Assembly: GCF_014288115.1 (NCBI RefSeq)
Contig: NZ_JACOOK010000007.1
Span: 34,486-98,485, forward strand
Reading direction: 5' to 3'
From: Alistipes_A hominis
GTDB lineage: Bacteria; Bacteroidota; Bacteroidia; Bacteroidales; Rikenellaceae
Length of the DNA: 64,000 nucleotides
The notes under the pieces were generated by a model. The model saw only the letters and a list, made by a program, of their open reading frames with translations. It was not told the DNA's origin and searched no databases. Shown one piece after another: positions 38,506-49,568 of this stretch (the stretch's first letter is position 1; every line of letters starts with the position of its first letter). Position numbers and translations under genes: made by a program.

Positions 38506-41007
38506 ATGAAAAAAACTTTCCTGCTTTTCGCCGCATCGCTTTCCTGCAGCTTACCTATTTTCTCCGCCCGTGCGCAGGTCGCCGACCTGCGGGGAGGCCC
38601 GCTGGGGGTCGAACGGGTCGCAGCGAAAGCCAATTACGCGATTTACGAATCCGCACGCAAATCCTCCGCCGACGAAAGTTGCTGGATACGGATCGACCTG
38701 GGACGGCCGTATCCGATCGATTCGGTCAAACTGTACCCCGTCGTATTCGACAGTTGGGACTACTATGCGCGCCCGGGATTTCCGGTACGATTCCGGATCG
38801 AAACGTCCGGCTCCGACGACGGCTCCGACAGGCCCGTAACGATCGCCGACCACACCGGCAGCGACTACGAAGCCGCCGCAGTCGACCAGATCGACGTCTT
38901 CCGCCCGGCGCACCCTGTTTCCGGCCGGTACGTCGAGCTGAGAGTCACCCGGCTACCCGAACGCGACAACGGATACTATTTCGAACTCTGGAAAATGGAG
39001 GTATGGTCGGGCGGCGCCGACGTTTCGGAAAACCGGCTGCTCACCGACTCCGACCGGGGTTTTCTGGGTAAACACCCCTTATTGAGACCGCAACGCCCGA
39101 TGGGAGAAGTCGCCGTACTGAATTGTCCCGAAAACGTCACTCCGGCGGCAAGCTGGCGGCCGGTCGAACCGACGGCGCGGGTTCCGCGCAGCGGCGTCAC
39201 CGTAAACGACGGACTGTTCCGCCGAACGCTCTATGCCAACGCCCATTACCTGCTTCAGTCGTTTTCCGTAGACGATATGTTGAAAGAGTTCCGCGAGCGG
39301 GCCGGAGTACCGGCGGACGGGGCATTGCGCGACCTGCATACCGAATGGGTCGACATTCTGCCCGGTTCGAAAGCGGGTCGCTTTCTGATGGGCGCGGGCA
39401 ACCAACTGCGCTGGGTCGAAAACCGCGAACTGCGCGACCGGATGAACCGGATCGTCGACGGCATCGAAGCCTGCAAACAGTCGAACGGATACCTCATGGC
39501 TTATCCCGAACGCGATATCCTGCATTTCGAAAACGGAGCTTACTGCCGTTCGTGGGTGACTCAGGGACTGATCGAAGCGGGAATCGCAGGAAATCCGAAA
39601 GCCTATCCGTTGCTGCGCGGTTTTTACGACTGGTTCAACGCCTGCCCCTATCTGCCGGAACTGGTCCGCCGCGGCGGACAGGGACGCCAGGGAATCATCG
39701 CCAGCACCCGCCTTTATTTTACGCCGGTAGGAAAACCCGAAGACCTGCAAGTCGTGCAGCGTTACTACCAGGAAAATTTCTGGATGCAACAATTGATCGA
39801 CAAGGATGTCGACGCGATCTGGAAATATCCGTACGACCGTCCGCATTGCTACCTGATCCTGTCGCTGGAATCGTTCCTCGACCTCTACATGGCGACCGGC
39901 GACCGGCAGTACCTCGATGCGGCCGTCGGAGGCTGGGAACTGTTCAACGAATATTACGAACATATCGGAGGCAGTATCAGTATCAGCGAACTGTCGCCCT
40001 ACCCGCCCAAATCCTATCTGCTGCGCAGCGGAACGGGCGAGCTGTGCGGCAATTCGTTCTGGGCGTTCCTGAACCAGCGGTTCCACCTGCTCTACCCCGA
40101 AGAGGAAAAATACGTGGCCGAAATCGAAAAATCGATCTACAACGTAGCCATTGCCAACCAGACTGCCGACGGCAAAATCCGCTACCACGCCCGCCTGATA
40201 GATCGTAAAGAAGACGGCACGGACGTCAACACCTGCTGCGAAGGGCAGGGGACGCGGCTTTTCGGAGCGTTGCCCGAGTTCATCTACACGCAGGCGGACG
40301 ACGGCGTATACGTCGACCTATTCGCCGCCTCTTCGTTCGCCTGGGAACAGGACGGGACACCGATGAAACTAACCATGCAAACCGAATTCCCGTACAGCCG
40401 GCCCGGAGCCGGGAGCACCCTGATAAATCCGAGATTAAACGAACGACTCGAATATCCGTATCCCACCGACATCCAGATCGAAGTTTCGGCACGCAAAAAA
40501 ACGCCGTGCAAAATCCGGCTTCGCATTCCATGGTGGTGTAACTGCAACGCAGTCATCTTGGTAAACGGCGAACGGGTAGCCTGGGGAAAACCGGGATCAT
40601 ACGTAACGCTCGACCGGAAATGGTCGGACAAGGACAAGATACAATTTTCGTTACCGATGGCTTTCCGCCTCACCCTGTACAAAGGAAGCGAACCCGATTT
40701 CAAAGGCAAAAATGCTTACGCCATCGAATACGGCCCGCTGCTGATGGCCGTTGTCGGAGATTCGGTGCAAAACGGGCGTGTTACGCTACCATTCCCGCCT
40801 GAAAAACTATTTGAAAAATTCAAACCGTCGCAAGACGCTCCGCTTCATTTTACCATCGAAGACAGCGGCTTGAGGCTGATTCCCTATTTTGAAATTTCGG
40901 ACGAATCGTTCACCTGTTATCCTTTTTTGGAAGATTGCCAGATAGAAGGACGGGGCCCGAGAATCGAATCTATCGGACAAATCCTGCCGAGACTGCTCAA
41001 GGATTGA
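38506..41007 (+). CDS. Secreted GH127-family beta-L-arabinofuranosidase-like enzyme
   Basis: Exported enzyme of 833 residues starting at the ATG at 38506 (MKKTFLLFAASLSCSLPIFS signal). The catalytic (alpha/alpha)6 domain of the GH127/GH146 group (DUF1680) carries NTCCEGQGTR at 575-584, with the Cys that acts as nucleophile alongside zinc ligands in characterised relatives. Near the N-terminus a segment of about 110 residues (CWIRIDLGRPYPIDSVKLYP onward, to about 165) looks like a discoidin/F5-8C carbohydrate-binding insert. Beta-sandwich domains follow at the C-terminus. Probable substrate is arabinose-containing plant or host glycans. The ATG 45 bp upstream overlaps the promoter and is rejected. 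Convergent with a GH43-like gene across a terminator. Confidence 0.88.
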   Translation: MKKTFLLFAASLSCSLPIFSARAQVADLRGGPLGVERVAAKANYAIYESARKSSADESCWIRIDLGRPYPIDSVKLYPVVFDSWDYYARPGFPVRFRIETSGSDDGSDRPVTIADHTGSDYEAAAVDQIDVFRPAHPVSGRYVELRVTRLPERDNGYYFELWKMEVWSGGADVSENRLLTDSDRGFLGKHPLLRPQRPMGEVAVLNCPENVTPAASWRPVEPTARVPRSGVTVNDGLFRRTLYANAHYLLQSFSVDDMLKEFRERAGVPADGALRDLHTEWVDILPGSKAGRFLMGAGNQLRWVENRELRDRMNRIVDGIEACKQSNGYLMAYPERDILHFENGAYCRSWVTQGLIEAGIAGNPKAYPLLRGFYDWFNACPYLPELVRRGGQGRQGIIASTRLYFTPVGKPEDLQVVQRYYQENFWMQQLIDKDVDAIWKYPYDRPHCYLILSLESFLDLYMATGDRQYLDAAVGGWELFNEYYEHIGGSISISELSPYPPKSYLLRSGTGELCGNSFWAFLNQRFHLLYPEEEKYVAEIEKSIYNVAIANQTADGKIRYHARLIDRKEDGTDVNTCCEGQGTRLFGALPEFIYTQADDGVYVDLFAASSFAWEQDGTPMKLTMQTEFPYSRPGAGSTLINPRLNERLEYPYPTDIQIEVSARKKTPCKIRLRIPWWCNCNAVILVNGERVAWGKPGSYVTLDRKWSDKDKIQFSLPMAFRLTLYKGSEPDFKGKNAYAIEYGPLLMAVVGDSVQNGRVTLPFPPEKLFEKFKPSQDAPLHFTIEDSGLRLIPYFEISDESFTCYPFLEDCQIEGRGPRIESIGQILPRLLKD

Positions 41008-41015
41008 GCAACAAC

Positions 41016-41047
41016 AAAACGGCGGCCGGATCTCCTGCCGCCGTTTT
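41016..41047. terminator. Bidirectional terminator between two glycosidase genes
   Basis: Perfect 11 bp stem AAAACGGCGGC (41016-41026) with GCCGCCGTTTT (41037-41047), with A-run and T-run on opposite strands, between convergent stops at 41007 and 41068. Confidence 0.85.
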
Positions 41048-41067
41048 AGCACTTTATTATATCTTAA

Positions 41068-42138
41068 TCATTTCGCAGGAGGAACCAGCGGCAGCGCGAG
41101 CCAGGCCAGGTTGATGCCGCGGCCCATGTGTCCGTAATTTTCTCCGGTCGCGCCGTCGTAGAGCATCGCCAGCCGGTCGCCCACCCGGATCACCGACGGC
41201 ATCCCGATAGCGCCTTTCACCTCTTTGGAATTCTGGCAGTCGATCACGATCGCCTTGTCCTGCGGATCCCACCGATTCAGGTCTTTGGTCCAATACACCC
41301 AAACGGCGTCCGTGTATTCGCCCCGGTCGGGGTGTATCCCGATGTGGTTCGTAAACAGGAACCAGGTACCGTTATCGGGTTCGTAATAGAGCGAGGTGTT
41401 CTCGCACTGCTCGGCGGGCGGGAAAATCGGCTGCGGATCGACCGTCCACGCGCTCCCCAGGTCGCGGGTACGGGCGATGCCGACCGTACGGCCCAGTTTA
41501 CCTTCCTTGTCAAAAGCCGCGGCTCCGAAAAACATCTTGTACTCGCCGTCCTGCTCCACCACATCGCCCGGACTGGCCGTATCGCTGTAATAAGTGCCGG
41601 CCTCGTTGGTGAAAGGAATGATGTCGTAACGTTTGCGCCAAGGGCCGGCCGGATGATCGGCCTCGGCCGTCAGGGTCACATAAGGAGTGGCCGGGATGCA
41701 GTCGGGAGCGGGGGTACAAAATTGGGTGCCCACGTAGAACATATGCCATTTCGCGCCGTCGTTCACCAACCAGGGCGACGAAGCCGATTTGGAATCGGGG
41801 CGTCCCGCTTCGCCGAGGGTCAATTGCAATCCGTGCTTCTCCCAATGGCGCAGGTCGCGGCTGGTAGCCAGGCACGACAGCCACCCATCTTTGCCGGCGC
41901 CGTCGTAATGAAGGTAGTAGACTCCCTCGTGCTCGACCACTACGGCTTCGCGTGCGCCGTAGGTATCGCAACTGTCGGGCCCCGTCCCGCAAGGCATCAC
42001 CATCCCTTCGTCATCGATCGTCATCCGCAGAACGGCCTGCGAACGCCCGTCCACGTAGCTCTCGGGCGCCCGATATTCCTTCTGGGCGGAAACGCCCACA
42101 ACCCAGACCAACATACAGCCTGTCAAAAATCTTTTCAT
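41068..42138 (-). CDS. Secreted five-bladed beta-propeller glycosidase (GH43-like)
   Basis: Exported protein of 356 residues with a signal peptide (MKRFLTGCMLVWVVGVSA). The repeated blade pattern is visible: AVVVEHEGVYYLHYDGAG, SPWLVNDGAKWHMFYVGTQ, DVVEQDGEYKMFFGAAAF and TSLYYEPDNGTWFLFTNH. This is the fold shared by GH43, GH32, GH62, GH117 and GH130. The exact family and the catalytic triad cannot be fixed by eye. The neighbouring GH127-like gene suggests a shared role in arabinan or related glycan breakdown, but the two genes are convergent and not cotranscribed. Confidence 0.75.
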   Translation of the reverse strand: MKRFLTGCMLVWVVGVSAQKEYRAPESYVDGRSQAVLRMTIDDEGMVMPCGTGPDSCDTYGAREAVVVEHEGVYYLHYDGAGKDGWLSCLATSRDLRHWEKHGLQLTLGEAGRPDSKSASSPWLVNDGAKWHMFYVGTQFCTPAPDCIPATPYVTLTAEADHPAGPWRKRYDIIPFTNEAGTYYSDTASPGDVVEQDGEYKMFFGAAAFDKEGKLGRTVGIARTRDLGSAWTVDPQPIFPPAEQCENTSLYYEPDNGTWFLFTNHIGIHPDRGEYTDAVWVYWTKDLNRWDPQDKAIVIDCQNSKEVKGAIGMPSVIRVGDRLAMLYDGATGENYGHMGRGINLAWLALPLVPPAK

Positions 42139-42218
42139 TTTCCGAATTTTAAAAAGCGGGCCGTACGCCCTTCATTGGGAATACGACCCGCACATTCCTA
42201 AATTATTCCGAGCGATCG

Positions 42219-44111
42219 CTATTCGATCTCGACCAGTTGGCTGTCGACGGCGACGGTATCGCCTTCGGCCACGAGCACCTGCTTCACGGTTCCGGCGTAA
42301 TCCGACGTGATGCTGTTCTCCATCTTCATCGCTTCGAGGATCACCACATCCTGCCCTTTTGTCACTTTATCGCCCGGTTTCACCAGCACGCTGAGGATAC
42401 GTCCCGGCATCGGCGACGTAACCACGTTTCCGGTAATCGCAACGGCCGGCTTGGCTTCGGCCTTCGCTTCCGGAGCCGGCGCGGCGGCGGGCGCAGCAGC
42501 GGCCGTCTGGGCGGCTTTCGCGGCTTCGGCGGCGTGAGCGGCGGCATAACGCGCTTTCTTCACGCCCGTCAGGTAATTCTTGGCGACCAGCGGGAAGAGC
42601 TCAAGCAACAGCACCTCTTTTTCATTCTCGGCCAACTTGACTCCGCCGGCGTCTTCGAGCACCGGATTCGGTTGCATCTGATATTTCGACGTGTCGTACG
42701 GGGTTTCCTCGCGCACCCCGGCGATCTTCAGGCGGAATTCGGGATCGACCGGAACCGGCGTTTCGCCGTACTCGCCCTTGACCAGGTTCACGAACTGGTT
42801 CGACACGTTCGAATACATCGGCTTACCGTTTTTAACGTCCAGCGCGCAATTGACGGCCTGGGCGCCCACGATCTGGCTGGTCGGCGTCACCAAAGGCGGC
42901 AGACCGGCGTCCAGACGCACGCGCGGGATCAACTGCATCGCGCTCTCGAGGATCGATTCGGACTTGAGCTGCTTGAGCTGGGCCACCATGTTCGTATACA
43001 TACCGCCCGGAATCTCGGCCTTCTGCACCAGTTCGTTCGGTTTCGGGAAGTTGAAATACTTTTCGATCGCATGACAGGCGTCGAGCAGTTCGGCCTCGTT
43101 TCCGTTTTTGGCTGCGGCAATCGCCCGGTCGAACTCCTTGTCGATGTTCTCAGGCAGCTTGTCGGTCAGCGGGTTGAACGCATTCGGGAAAATCTTCACC
43201 GCATCCACCGCATCGAGTTCCTTGCGGATCGTATAGAGTTCCTTGTTGATCTTGGCGACGGCCTCCATGTTGATATCGAGCTCCACGCCCATTTTCTTGC
43301 AGAAGATGTAGATCAGTTCGATCGCCGGAGCCGCCGGTCCGCCGGCGAAGTTCCAGATATTCGTATCGACGACGTCGACGCCGGCCTCGATCGCAGCCAC
43401 GACGGAAGCCAGCCCGTAACCGGGCGTACAGTGCGTATGGAAGTCGATCGGAATCGACAGGTTTTTCTTGAACAGCTTGATCAGATCCGAAACGCGTTTG
43501 GGCGGGATCAGTCCGCTCATGTCCTTGATCGTGATCATATCGGCGCCCAGAGCGGCCATCTGCTGCGCCTTGTTCAAGAAATACTCGTCGGTGAAAACCG
43601 CTTTCGGAAGTTTCTTCCCTTTCAGCGCGGCCTTGATACGTTCCATCGTCGAGAAATGCGGGTCGATCGTGTAGCACACGGCGCAGTCGGCGATACCGCC
43701 GTACTTCTTGATATACTTGATCGTAGACTTCACGTTGTTCACGTCGTTCAACGCGTCGAAAATACGCATGATGCCCAGTCCCGACTCGATCGCATTGCGG
43801 CTGAATCCCTCGATGATCTCATCGGTATACGGAGCGTATCCGAACAAGTTGCGTCCGCGGGACAGCGCGGTCAGTTTCGAAACGTCGCCCACGACGGCCT
43901 TGATCTTTTCGAGGCGGTCCCACGGGTTTTCGTTCAGGTAGCGCATTACGGAGTCGGGCACGGCGCCGCCCCACACCTCCATGGCGTAAAAATTAGCGTC
44001 TTTATAGAAAGGCAGGACGCGGTCGATCTGCTCCTGCTTCATCCGGGTGGCAAAAGCGGATTGCTGTCCGTCCCGGAGGGTCAAATCCCTTATCAAAAGT
44101 TTTTGAGCCAT
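42219..44111 (-). CDS. Biotin-dependent carboxyltransferase (OadA / pyruvate carboxylase subunit B type)
   Basis: 630-residue protein with an N-terminal HMGL-like TIM barrel carboxyltransferase (IRDLTLRDGQQS near the start, GLIPPKRVSDL, DFHTHCTPGYG), the conserved PYC_OADA region (about 300-480), an Ala/Pro-rich flexible linker (about 530-560) and a C-terminal biotinyl domain with the target lysine in EAMKMEN. It transfers CO2 between biotin and pyruvate/oxaloacetate. As a sodium-pump subunit it would work with OadB/OadG; as pyruvate carboxylase subunit B with a biotin carboxylase; neither partner is in the window. Single gene with its own -7 box at 44201. Confidence 0.93.
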   Translation of the reverse strand: MAQKLLIRDLTLRDGQQSAFATRMKQEQIDRVLPFYKDANFYAMEVWGGAVPDSVMRYLNENPWDRLEKIKAVVGDVSKLTALSRGRNLFGYAPYTDEIIEGFSRNAIESGLGIMRIFDALNDVNNVKSTIKYIKKYGGIADCAVCYTIDPHFSTMERIKAALKGKKLPKAVFTDEYFLNKAQQMAALGADMITIKDMSGLIPPKRVSDLIKLFKKNLSIPIDFHTHCTPGYGLASVVAAIEAGVDVVDTNIWNFAGGPAAPAIELIYIFCKKMGVELDINMEAVAKINKELYTIRKELDAVDAVKIFPNAFNPLTDKLPENIDKEFDRAIAAAKNGNEAELLDACHAIEKYFNFPKPNELVQKAEIPGGMYTNMVAQLKQLKSESILESAMQLIPRVRLDAGLPPLVTPTSQIVGAQAVNCALDVKNGKPMYSNVSNQFVNLVKGEYGETPVPVDPEFRLKIAGVREETPYDTSKYQMQPNPVLEDAGGVKLAENEKEVLLLELFPLVAKNYLTGVKKARYAAAHAAEAAKAAQTAAAAPAAAPAPEAKAEAKPAVAITGNVVTSPMPGRILSVLVKPGDKVTKGQDVVILEAMKMENSITSDYAGTVKQVLVAEGDTVAVDSQLVEIE

Positions 44112-44200
44112 AGTTGTTTTGATTAGTGCGATGATTTATAAAGTTAGTTTCCCACTGAGCTGGACGGCAATCGTTTACCGCCCCTCTGTTATAATATTAA

Positions 44201-44208
44201 CAAAGATA
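44201..44208 (-). promoter_or_regulatory. -7 box of the carboxyltransferase gene
   Basis: Minus-strand TATCTTTG (plus CAAAGATA). A TATG lies 19 bp upstream as a partial -33 match. Predicted leader about 80 nt. Confidence 0.55.
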
Positions 44209-44265
44209 CGAAGTTTTTGCGATAAAACATAAAAAAATCGTTTTTTTATCTTACCCGGAGATTAA

Positions 44266-44297
44266 TTTGGCAAATCCCCGGTTAATGATTACTTTTA
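44266..44297 (+). promoter_or_regulatory. Promoter of the NagB/PIG-L fusion gene
   Basis: TTTG at 44266-44269, 20 bp spacer, TACTTTTA at 44290-44297 (one mismatch, final G to A). Predicted start near 44304, leader about 47 nt. Confidence 0.55.
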
Positions 44298-44350
44298 GCG
44301 GTCGATTACGCGCTGACAAAATACGTTCAGAATCATAAAATCAGGAGGCT

Positions 44351-46297
44351 ATGGAAAGAAATTACAAATTGCCGAAAGAGGGAGGGCTGGAGCCGGGGGC
44401 AGATCCTGCCGACATCATCCGAAAATTCGAAAAAATCTACACGAACATTTACGAGAACGAAGCGAGCGGAGCCATGTACGTGGCTCGGGAGATCGCCGGC
44501 TGCATCCGCGAGAAACAGTCGGCCGGAGAGATGTGCGTACTGGGCATGACGACCGGGAAATCGCCGGTGGGCCTGTTCCGCGCGCTGGTCGAACTGCATA
44601 AAAAAGAGGGGCTCAGTTTTCACAACGTAGTCATATTCAGCCTCGACGAATTCTTCCCGATCTCGCCGAAGGAGTTGCAGAGCCGCAATTACTCGATGCA
44701 CGAGAGTCTGCTTGATCACATCGACATCAAACCCGAGAACATCCATATCCCGGACGGGACGCTGCCGCAGGACAAAGTCGAAACGTTCTGCCGCGACTAC
44801 GAAGCGCTGATCGAGCAGTACGACGGCATCGACCTGATGGTGCTCGGTACCGGCGTACAGGGGCAGATCGGGTTCAACGAACCGGGCACCTACACCAATA
44901 CGCGGACGCGGCTGGTCGCCCTCGGCAACGAAAGCCGCAAGGCCGCCGCATCGATCTTCTACGGCATCAACTACGTACCGCACAAGGCGATCACGATGGG
45001 ACTGCGAACGATCCTCGACGCCAAACGCATCATCCTGATCGCGTGGGGCGAAGAAAAAGCGTACGTCGTCAAGGAGCTGGTCGAAGGCGAACGCCAACTG
45101 TTGGTTCCGGCCACCTGCCTGCAGGAGCACCAGAACATGGAAGTCGTGGTCGACGAAGGCGCCGCCTCGCAACTGACCCGTATCCGCACGCCGTGGCTGG
45201 TCGGACGCTGCCTGTGGCCGAAACGTTTTATCCGCACGGCCGTGCTGTGGCTGTGCGAGCAGGTCGACAAACCGATCCTGAAACTGACCTATCAGGACTA
45301 TGTGGATAACCGTCTCGGCCAGTTGCTCGAAATCTCCGGCATGGCCTACGACGAGATCAATATCCAGGTATTCAACGACCTGCAACACACGATCACCGGA
45401 TGGCCCGGCGGCAAGCCGAACGCCGACGATTCGACGCGTCCCGAACGCGCGCAGCCGTTCCCCAAACGCGTGCTGATTTTCAGCCCGCATCCGGACGACG
45501 ACGTGATCTCGATGGGCGGCACGTTCCGCCGGCTGATCACCCAGGGACACGACGTCCACGTAGCTTACGAAACGTCCGGCAACATCGCCGTGCACGACGA
45601 CGTGGTGCTGCAAACGATCGACACCGCCCGCGAATGCGGTTTCGAAGACAAATACGACGAAGTGAAAGCGATCATCGCCGGTAAGCGCAAAGGCGAACCC
45701 GAACCGTTGGAACTCCGCAAGCTGAAAGGCTCGATCCGCCGCGCCGAAGCGAAGGCGGCCTGCCGGCACATGGGGCTGAACGACCGGACAAATGTCCACT
45801 TCCTGAACCTGCCGTTCTACGAAACGGGAGGCGTCAAAAAGGGACTGCTGACCGAGAACGACATTTCGCGCGTCGTAAAATTATTGCAGGAACTCAAGCC
45901 CGACCAAATCTATGCCGCCGGCGACCTGTCCGACCCGCACGGAACGCACCGCACCTGCATCGAAGCGGTCATCGAGGCGATGTACCAGATACAGAACGAA
46001 CCCTGGGTGAAAGATTGCCGGTTCTGGCTCTACCGGGGCGCATGGCAGGAGTGGGATCTGGACATGGTCGACATGGCCGTGCCGCTCAGCCCGGACGAGG
46101 TGGTGCAGAAACGCCACGCCATCTACCGCCACCTGTCGCAGAAGGACGTGATGCCGTTCCCCGGCGAAGACAAGCGCGAATTTTGGCAGCGCGCCGAAGA
46201 ACGTACGCAGAATACCGCCCGGATGTACGACAAGCTGGGAATGGCCGAATATCAAGCGATCGAAGTATTTGTCAGACTGGACCTTTTCAAACTATAA
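44351..46297 (+). CDS. NagB-like / PIG-L (LmbE) deacetylase fusion protein
   Basis: 648 residues with two domains. The first (about 20-290) is a glucosamine-6-phosphate deaminase/isomerase fold. The second (about 370-600) is a PIG-L/LmbE N-acetylglucosaminyl deacetylase with intact metal motif SPHPDDD at 378-384 and a later DPHGTHRTC. Such fusions are known in Bacteroidota and usually annotated as deaminase. In the NagB half, the E. coli active site D72, D141, H143, E148 corresponds to Asp99, Gln170, Gln172 and Glu177 (motif GTGVQGQIGFNEPG against GNDGHIAFNEP). Loss of the ring-opening Asp/His pair suggests the half no longer deaminates and may bind the sugar phosphate or act differently. The intact NagB at 46974 sits 0.7 kb downstream on the same strand. 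Confidence 0.87.
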   Translation: MERNYKLPKEGGLEPGADPADIIRKFEKIYTNIYENEASGAMYVAREIAGCIREKQSAGEMCVLGMTTGKSPVGLFRALVELHKKEGLSFHNVVIFSLDEFFPISPKELQSRNYSMHESLLDHIDIKPENIHIPDGTLPQDKVETFCRDYEALIEQYDGIDLMVLGTGVQGQIGFNEPGTYTNTRTRLVALGNESRKAAASIFYGINYVPHKAITMGLRTILDAKRIILIAWGEEKAYVVKELVEGERQLLVPATCLQEHQNMEVVVDEGAASQLTRIRTPWLVGRCLWPKRFIRTAVLWLCEQVDKPILKLTYQDYVDNRLGQLLEISGMAYDEINIQVFNDLQHTITGWPGGKPNADDSTRPERAQPFPKRVLIFSPHPDDDVISMGGTFRRLITQGHDVHVAYETSGNIAVHDDVVLQTIDTARECGFEDKYDEVKAIIAGKRKGEPEPLELRKLKGSIRRAEAKAACRHMGLNDRTNVHFLNLPFYETGGVKKGLLTENDISRVVKLLQELKPDQIYAAGDLSDPHGTHRTCIEAVIEAMYQIQNEPWVKDCRFWLYRGAWQEWDLDMVDMAVPLSPDEVVQKRHAIYRHLSQKDVMPFPGEDKREFWQRAEERTQNTARMYDKLGMAEYQAIEVFVRLDLFKL

Positions 46298-46327
46298 AAA
46301 ACACAAATCCTTTAATTTATTGAAACC

Positions 46328-46867
46328 ATGAAAAAAATCCTAATCCTGATGAGTTGCGCGGCCCTGCTGTTCTGCGGTTGCAAAGACGACGAAGACAACC
46401 AGGCTAAAGTAAGCCGCGAATACCAGACCCGTATCGGTCTCGGACAGGATGGTTATCTCGGAAGTGAAACGAACAATCTGAATCAGCTAAATACGCTGCT
46501 CGAAGAAGGTATCGCAAATATCAATAAACAATTCGGAGTCAAATTCACGATCAACGCAACGGGCGACACCGAGGAAGAAGCTTACGCACAGTGCGATGCA
46601 CAGGCCAAGCAGAAATACGAGGAGCAAAGCGCGTCGATTAAGGCCGCTCTGGTCGCTCTACAAACTTCATTCAACACGAAAAAAGCAGAATTATTGCCTT
46701 CGTTTACCGAAGACGAGAAAAATAAGTATTACATCAACGACGTCGCGTACGGGATGGCGTTTTATCAAAAAAGCATCGCGATCGCTCCCGGATACGAAGA
46801 CATCTACATCGTGGAAGACACTGCCAACCAAGTGACTTTCAAGGCGGGAAAGGGCGACGTCCAATAA
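46328..46867 (+). CDS. Small lipoprotein of unknown function
   Basis: 179 residues with a lipoprotein signal (MKKILILMSCAALLFCGCKD); the Cys after F-C-G is the likely lipidation site, followed by acidic DDED. The mature part has an alpha-helical region rich in Gln, Lys and Ala (about 70-120, coiled-coil-like) and a C-terminal beta-like segment. I do not recognise the family. Its base composition is lower in GC than both flanking genes. It lies 30 bp after the fusion gene and about 106 bp before nagB, so it may be part of the same transcript. Confidence 0.72.
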   Translation: MKKILILMSCAALLFCGCKDDEDNQAKVSREYQTRIGLGQDGYLGSETNNLNQLNTLLEEGIANINKQFGVKFTINATGDTEEEAYAQCDAQAKQKYEEQSASIKAALVALQTSFNTKKAELLPSFTEDEKNKYYINDVAYGMAFYQKSIAIAPGYEDIYIVEDTANQVTFKAGKGDVQ

Positions 46868-46973
46868 CGTTATTTACAGAATGTCCGGGTTGAGACCCCG
46901 TTTATGGCCGGTTACGGCTGCCCATAGTGGTCCAGAACGTTCACAACCGAGAACAAATAAAATATTTTTAATT

Positions 46974-47786
46974 ATGAGAGTCATCATCGAACCCAACGGC
47001 GGACAGGTATCGGCCTGGGGAGCCGCCTACATTGCCAAACGCATCAACGAACACAACAAAAAGGAGAAACGGCCTTTCGTACTGGGTCTTCCGACGGGTT
47101 CCACCCCGTTGGGCACCTATAAAAAGTTGATCGAATACTGCAAAGCGGGCAAAGTTTCGTTCGCCAACGTCGTAACGTTCAACATGGACGAGTACGTAGG
47201 CATTCCGAAAGACCATCCGGAAAGCTACCATTCGTTCATGTGGAACAACTTCTTCAGCCACATCGACATCAAACCCGAAAACGTCAACATCCTGAACGGC
47301 AATGCGCCCGACCTATGCAAGGAGTGCGCCGACTACGAAGCCCGTATCCGGGCCGCAGGCGGCATCGATTTGTTCATGGGCGGCATCGGCCCCGACGGAC
47401 ACCTCGCGTTCAACGAACCTTTTTCGTCGCTGAACTCGCGGACGCGCGTCAAATCGCTGACCAAGGATACGATCATCGCGAACTCGCGCTTTTTCGGCGG
47501 CAACGTCGACTTGGTTCCCAAAACGGCGTTGACCGTGGGCGTGGGCACCGTGATGGACGCCCGCGAGGTGATGATCCTGACGATGGGACACAACAAAGCG
47601 CGCGCGCTGGCCGCCGGCATCGAAGGCAGTTACAGCCACCAGTGGACGATCAGCGCGTTGCAAGTACATCCCAAAGGAATCATCGTCTGCGACGAGGACG
47701 CGACCGACGAACTGAAAGTAGGTACTTACAAATACTTCAAAGACATCGAGTCGGCGAACCTCGATCCGGCGAAACTGTTCGCATAG
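46974..47786 (+). CDS. nagB: Glucosamine-6-phosphate deaminase
   Basis: Converts glucosamine-6-phosphate to fructose-6-phosphate and ammonia, linking amino-sugar breakdown to glycolysis. 270 residues from the ATG at 46974 (MRVIIEPNGGQVSAWGA); the longer frame to 46881 is not family-like. All catalytic features are present: FNMDEYVG, GGIGPDGHLAFNEP with Asp and His intact, SLNSRTRVKSL, and GTVMDAREVMIL. Its closeness to E. coli NagB is obvious along the whole chain. Ended by the terminator at 47813-47840. Confidence 0.97.
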   Translation: MRVIIEPNGGQVSAWGAAYIAKRINEHNKKEKRPFVLGLPTGSTPLGTYKKLIEYCKAGKVSFANVVTFNMDEYVGIPKDHPESYHSFMWNNFFSHIDIKPENVNILNGNAPDLCKECADYEARIRAAGGIDLFMGGIGPDGHLAFNEPFSSLNSRTRVKSLTKDTIIANSRFFGGNVDLVPKTALTVGVGTVMDAREVMILTMGHNKARALAAGIEGSYSHQWTISALQVHPKGIIVCDEDATDELKVGTYKYFKDIESANLDPAKLFA

Positions 47787-47812
47787 GTTCCCCGTTTTAC
47801 GGCATATTCTCG

Positions 47813-47840
47813 AAAAGCCCTCGGAAACGGGGGCTTTTTT
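47813..47840 (+). terminator. Intrinsic terminator after nagB
   Basis: AAAAGCCC (47813-47820) pairs with GGGCTTTT, loop TCGGAAACGG-like, followed by a T-run to 47840. It lies 26 bp after the nagB stop. Confidence 0.8.
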
Positions 47841-47842
47841 AT

Positions 47843-47850
47843 TATATTTG
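47843..47850 (+). promoter_or_regulatory. Candidate -7 box of the ettA gene run
   Basis: TATATTTG, perfect -7 match, 28 bp upstream of the ettA ATG. It abuts the nagB terminator, and no -33 match is present, so strength is uncertain. Confidence 0.4.
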
Positions 47851-47878
47851 CGCAAATTAACCGCACTAACACACAGAC

Positions 47879-49555
<1,677 letters not shown>

Positions 49556-49568
49556 ACACCGACAGCGT

